NCBI RefSeq assembly: GCF_000719335.1
Contig: NZ_JOGB01000039.1
Span: forward strand, 22,488-86,487
Source: Streptomyces sp. NRRL S-87
GTDB lineage: Bacteria > Actinomycetota > Actinomycetes > Streptomycetales > Streptomycetaceae
Length of the DNA: 64,000 nucleotides
Direction of reading: 5' to 3'
This document shows, in pieces, positions 62,716-64,000 of this stretch (within the stretch, counting starts at the first letter, position 1; every line of letters starts with the position of its first letter). A model generated the notes under the pieces. That model made no database searches. It had not been told where the DNA came from and was given only the letters and a program-made list of their open reading frames with translations. Position numbers and translations under genes: made by a program.

Positions 62716-63729
62716 TCACGGAGTGTCACTTGAGCCCTTCCGGCGGGGAAGTGCTTCCGCGCCGTCCTTGGTGACCCTGGTCGCGCCGAAGTAGTCGGGG
62801 GTGTCGATCTTGTCGAAACGGATGACAGCCCCGGTGTACGGGGCGTTGATCATGTATCCGCCGCCCACGTACAGACCCACGTGGTGGATCGCCCGCGAGT
62901 CGGCCAGGTCGTCGGAGAAGAACACCAGGTCACCGGGCATCAGCTGGTCCCGCGACGGGTGCGGCCCGGCGTTGTACTGGTCGTTCGCCACCCGCGGCAG
63001 CTCGACCCCCACCGTCCGGTACGCCGCCTGCGTGAGCCCCGAGCAGTCGAACCGGCCGTTCTGCTCCGGCGTGCCCTCGCCGCCCCAGAGGTACGGCGTA
63101 CCGAGCTTCGTCTGCGCGTAGTTGATGGCCGCGGCGGCCTGCTGCGAGGGCGCCACGCGGCCGACCGGCGCGGCGAAGCTCTTGGCCAGCGCGGTGATGA
63201 CCTTGACGTAGTTCTGCGTCTCCCGGTACGGGGGCACGCCCCCGTACTTGATGACCGCGTACGCCCCCGCGTTGTACGCGGCGAGCATGTTCCGGGTCGG
63301 GTCGCCCGGCACCTTCTTGACATAGCCCGCGAGTTCGCAGTCGTACGAGGCCGCCGACGGGATGGCGTCGGCCGGGTCCCACACGTCCCGGTCGCCGTCG
63401 CCGTCCCCGTCGATGCCGTGGCCCTTCCAGGTCTCCGGCATGAACTGGCCGATGCCCAGCGCTCCGACCGGACTCCGGGCCCGCGGATCGAACCCGCTCT
63501 CCTGGTACAACTGCGCCGCGAGCAGCGCCGGGTTGACGGCCGCGCACAGGTTCCCCCAGCGCTCGACGAGCCCGCGGAACTGCATGGGCACGGCGCCCTT
63601 GGCCAGCCCGACCGACCGGCTCGGCCCGACGAGGCCGGCCGCCGCCGAGTACGTCCCGACGACGAGCAGGCCCAGGAAACACAGGCACAGCCCGACACCG
63701 ACACCGCTGGCCACCCAGAATCTGCGCAC
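62716..63729 (-). CDS. Bifunctional lytic transglycosylase-NlpC/P60 hydrolase
   Basis: A 337-residue wall enzyme. Residues 1-28 are a membrane anchor or signal; residues 45-180 form an SLT domain with catalytic Glu in QLYQESGFDPRA and GALGIGQFMPETW, including a Ca-binding-like DGDGDGDRD loop; residues 205-320 are NlpC/P60 with catalytic Cys in GRFDCSGLTQ and His in IHHVGLYVGGG. It can cut both glycan strands and stem peptides. GTG at 63729 with GGGAGGG about 9 bases upstream. Tail to tail with nothing; the 187-bp gap to the PAP2 gene holds the PAP2 promoter. Confidence 0.93.
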   Translation of the reverse strand: MRRFWVASGVGVGLCLCFLGLLVVGTYSAAAGLVGPSRSVGLAKGAVPMQFRGLVERWGNLCAAVNPALLAAQLYQESGFDPRARSPVGALGIGQFMPETWKGHGIDGDGDGDRDVWDPADAIPSAASYDCELAGYVKKVPGDPTRNMLAAYNAGAYAVIKYGGVPPYRETQNYVKVITALAKSFAAPVGRVAPSQQAAAAINYAQTKLGTPYLWGGEGTPEQNGRFDCSGLTQAAYRTVGVELPRVANDQYNAGPHPSRDQLMPGDLVFFSDDLADSRAIHHVGLYVGGGYMINAPYTGAVIRFDKIDTPDYFGATRVTKDGAEALPRRKGSSDTP

Positions 63730-64000
63730 CCGTCAACCCTCCCCCATCGGCGCCGGGTTCAGTGGCGTTTCCCCGTGTGCCGTGACGACTATTCCACGCG
63801 CGGCCCGCCGCGCGGCGAGGGCATCGAGGTCGTACGGGGGCACACCCGCGGCAGCACGCCCGAACACCCACGCGCCCACCACGCCCCACGCCCCCGCGCC
63901 AGGCGCCCCGCGCCCACGCGCCCACCAAGCCCGCACTCCCACCCCGCGGAGCTCACCTCCCGGCTTGCCTTCCCCCACCCCACCCCACCCCACCCCACCC
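63730..64000. other. 271-bp region at the window edge, no supported gene
   Basis: Very C-rich on the forward strand. Reverse-strand open frames here have biased Gly/Arg composition without domains. CCCCA pentamers are repeated at 63974-64000, running off the edge. Confidence 0.4.

Noticed and set aside
63733..63993. Reverse-strand open frame at the window edge
   Set aside because: Biased Gly/Arg composition and no recognisable domain; cut by the window end, so it cannot be judged.
1..64000. tRNA, rRNA, CRISPR, transposase, integrase or secondary-metabolite cluster
   Set aside because: None seen on either strand; gene content is conserved chromosomal core.

Overview
The window is a stretch of Streptomyces chromosome. 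GC content is very high, codon third positions are strongly G/C, many genes start with GTG, and several coding sequences have a -10 hexamer 6-7 bases before the start codon, as in leaderless transcripts. Many genes are recognisable Streptomyces or actinobacterial core genes: carD, phoP-phoR, phoU, the mycothiol genes mshA and mshD, nur, rsiG, glnR, ppk, pstSCAB and csoR. I see no rRNA, tRNA, CRISPR array, integrase, transposase or plasmid origin. This is core-chromosome sequence, not an island.

Layout. 1-5,500: 3' part of a CarD-type RNA polymerase-binding regulator, a DUF461 lipoprotein, and the divergent phoR-phoP / phoU phosphate-sensing locus with a PHO box between, then two small proteins. 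5,500-16,600: phosphoglycerate mutase, an MFS transporter, a GntR-TetR hybrid regulator divergent from an FAD monooxygenase, mshA with a YbjN gene, a methyltransferase, an NlpC/P60 hydrolase and a receiver-PP2C phosphatase. 16,700-26,400: DUF2516, an HbhA-like protein and an HTH protein, membrane and acetyltransferase genes, an ECF sigma factor joined to a HemK-like methylase, an Eis-like acetyltransferase, the c-di-GMP-responsive anti-sigma factor gene rsiG, dtd, ygfZ, nur and a nitrobindin-like gene. 26,400-33,900: a 33-residue membrane peptide, DUF3099, DUF1416 and a thiosulfate sulfurtransferase behind a Cys-containing leader peptide, an LmeA-like protein, a repeat-rich membrane protein, a hydrolase reading in frame into a MoaD-type protein, and glnR behind a short upstream ORF. 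34,000-41,500: a LacI regulator, a secreted trypsin-like protease with its two-component system, a frameshifted PI-PLC gene and a secreted 5'-nucleotidase. 41,900-58,100: mshD, then ppk, CHAD, Nudix and pstSCAB, three tandem secreted FG-GAP proteins, and a low-affinity phosphate carrier with its DUF47 partner. 58,200-64,000: csoR, small conserved proteins, a lipoprotein, two unusual intergenic repeats, a low-complexity secreted protein, a PAP2 phosphatase and a transglycosylase-NlpC/P60 enzyme.

How the genes fit together. Phosphate is the main theme: sensing (PhoR-PhoP, PhoU), high-affinity uptake (Pst), low-affinity uptake (Pit), polyphosphate metabolism (Ppk, CHAD) and scavenging (5'-nucleotidase). 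Candidate PhoP sites with 11-base direct repeats lie before phoRP/phoU, ppk and pstS. Secondary themes are nitrogen control (GlnR), metal control (Nur, CsoR), thiol and sulfur metabolism (MshA, MshD, sulfurtransferase) and cell-wall hydrolysis. Least explained are the 143-bp inverted repeat and adjacent 68-bp tandem repeats near 60.5-60.9 kb, the glnR upstream ORF, the hydrolase-MoaD in-frame fusion, the tandem FG-GAP genes and several very small proteins.
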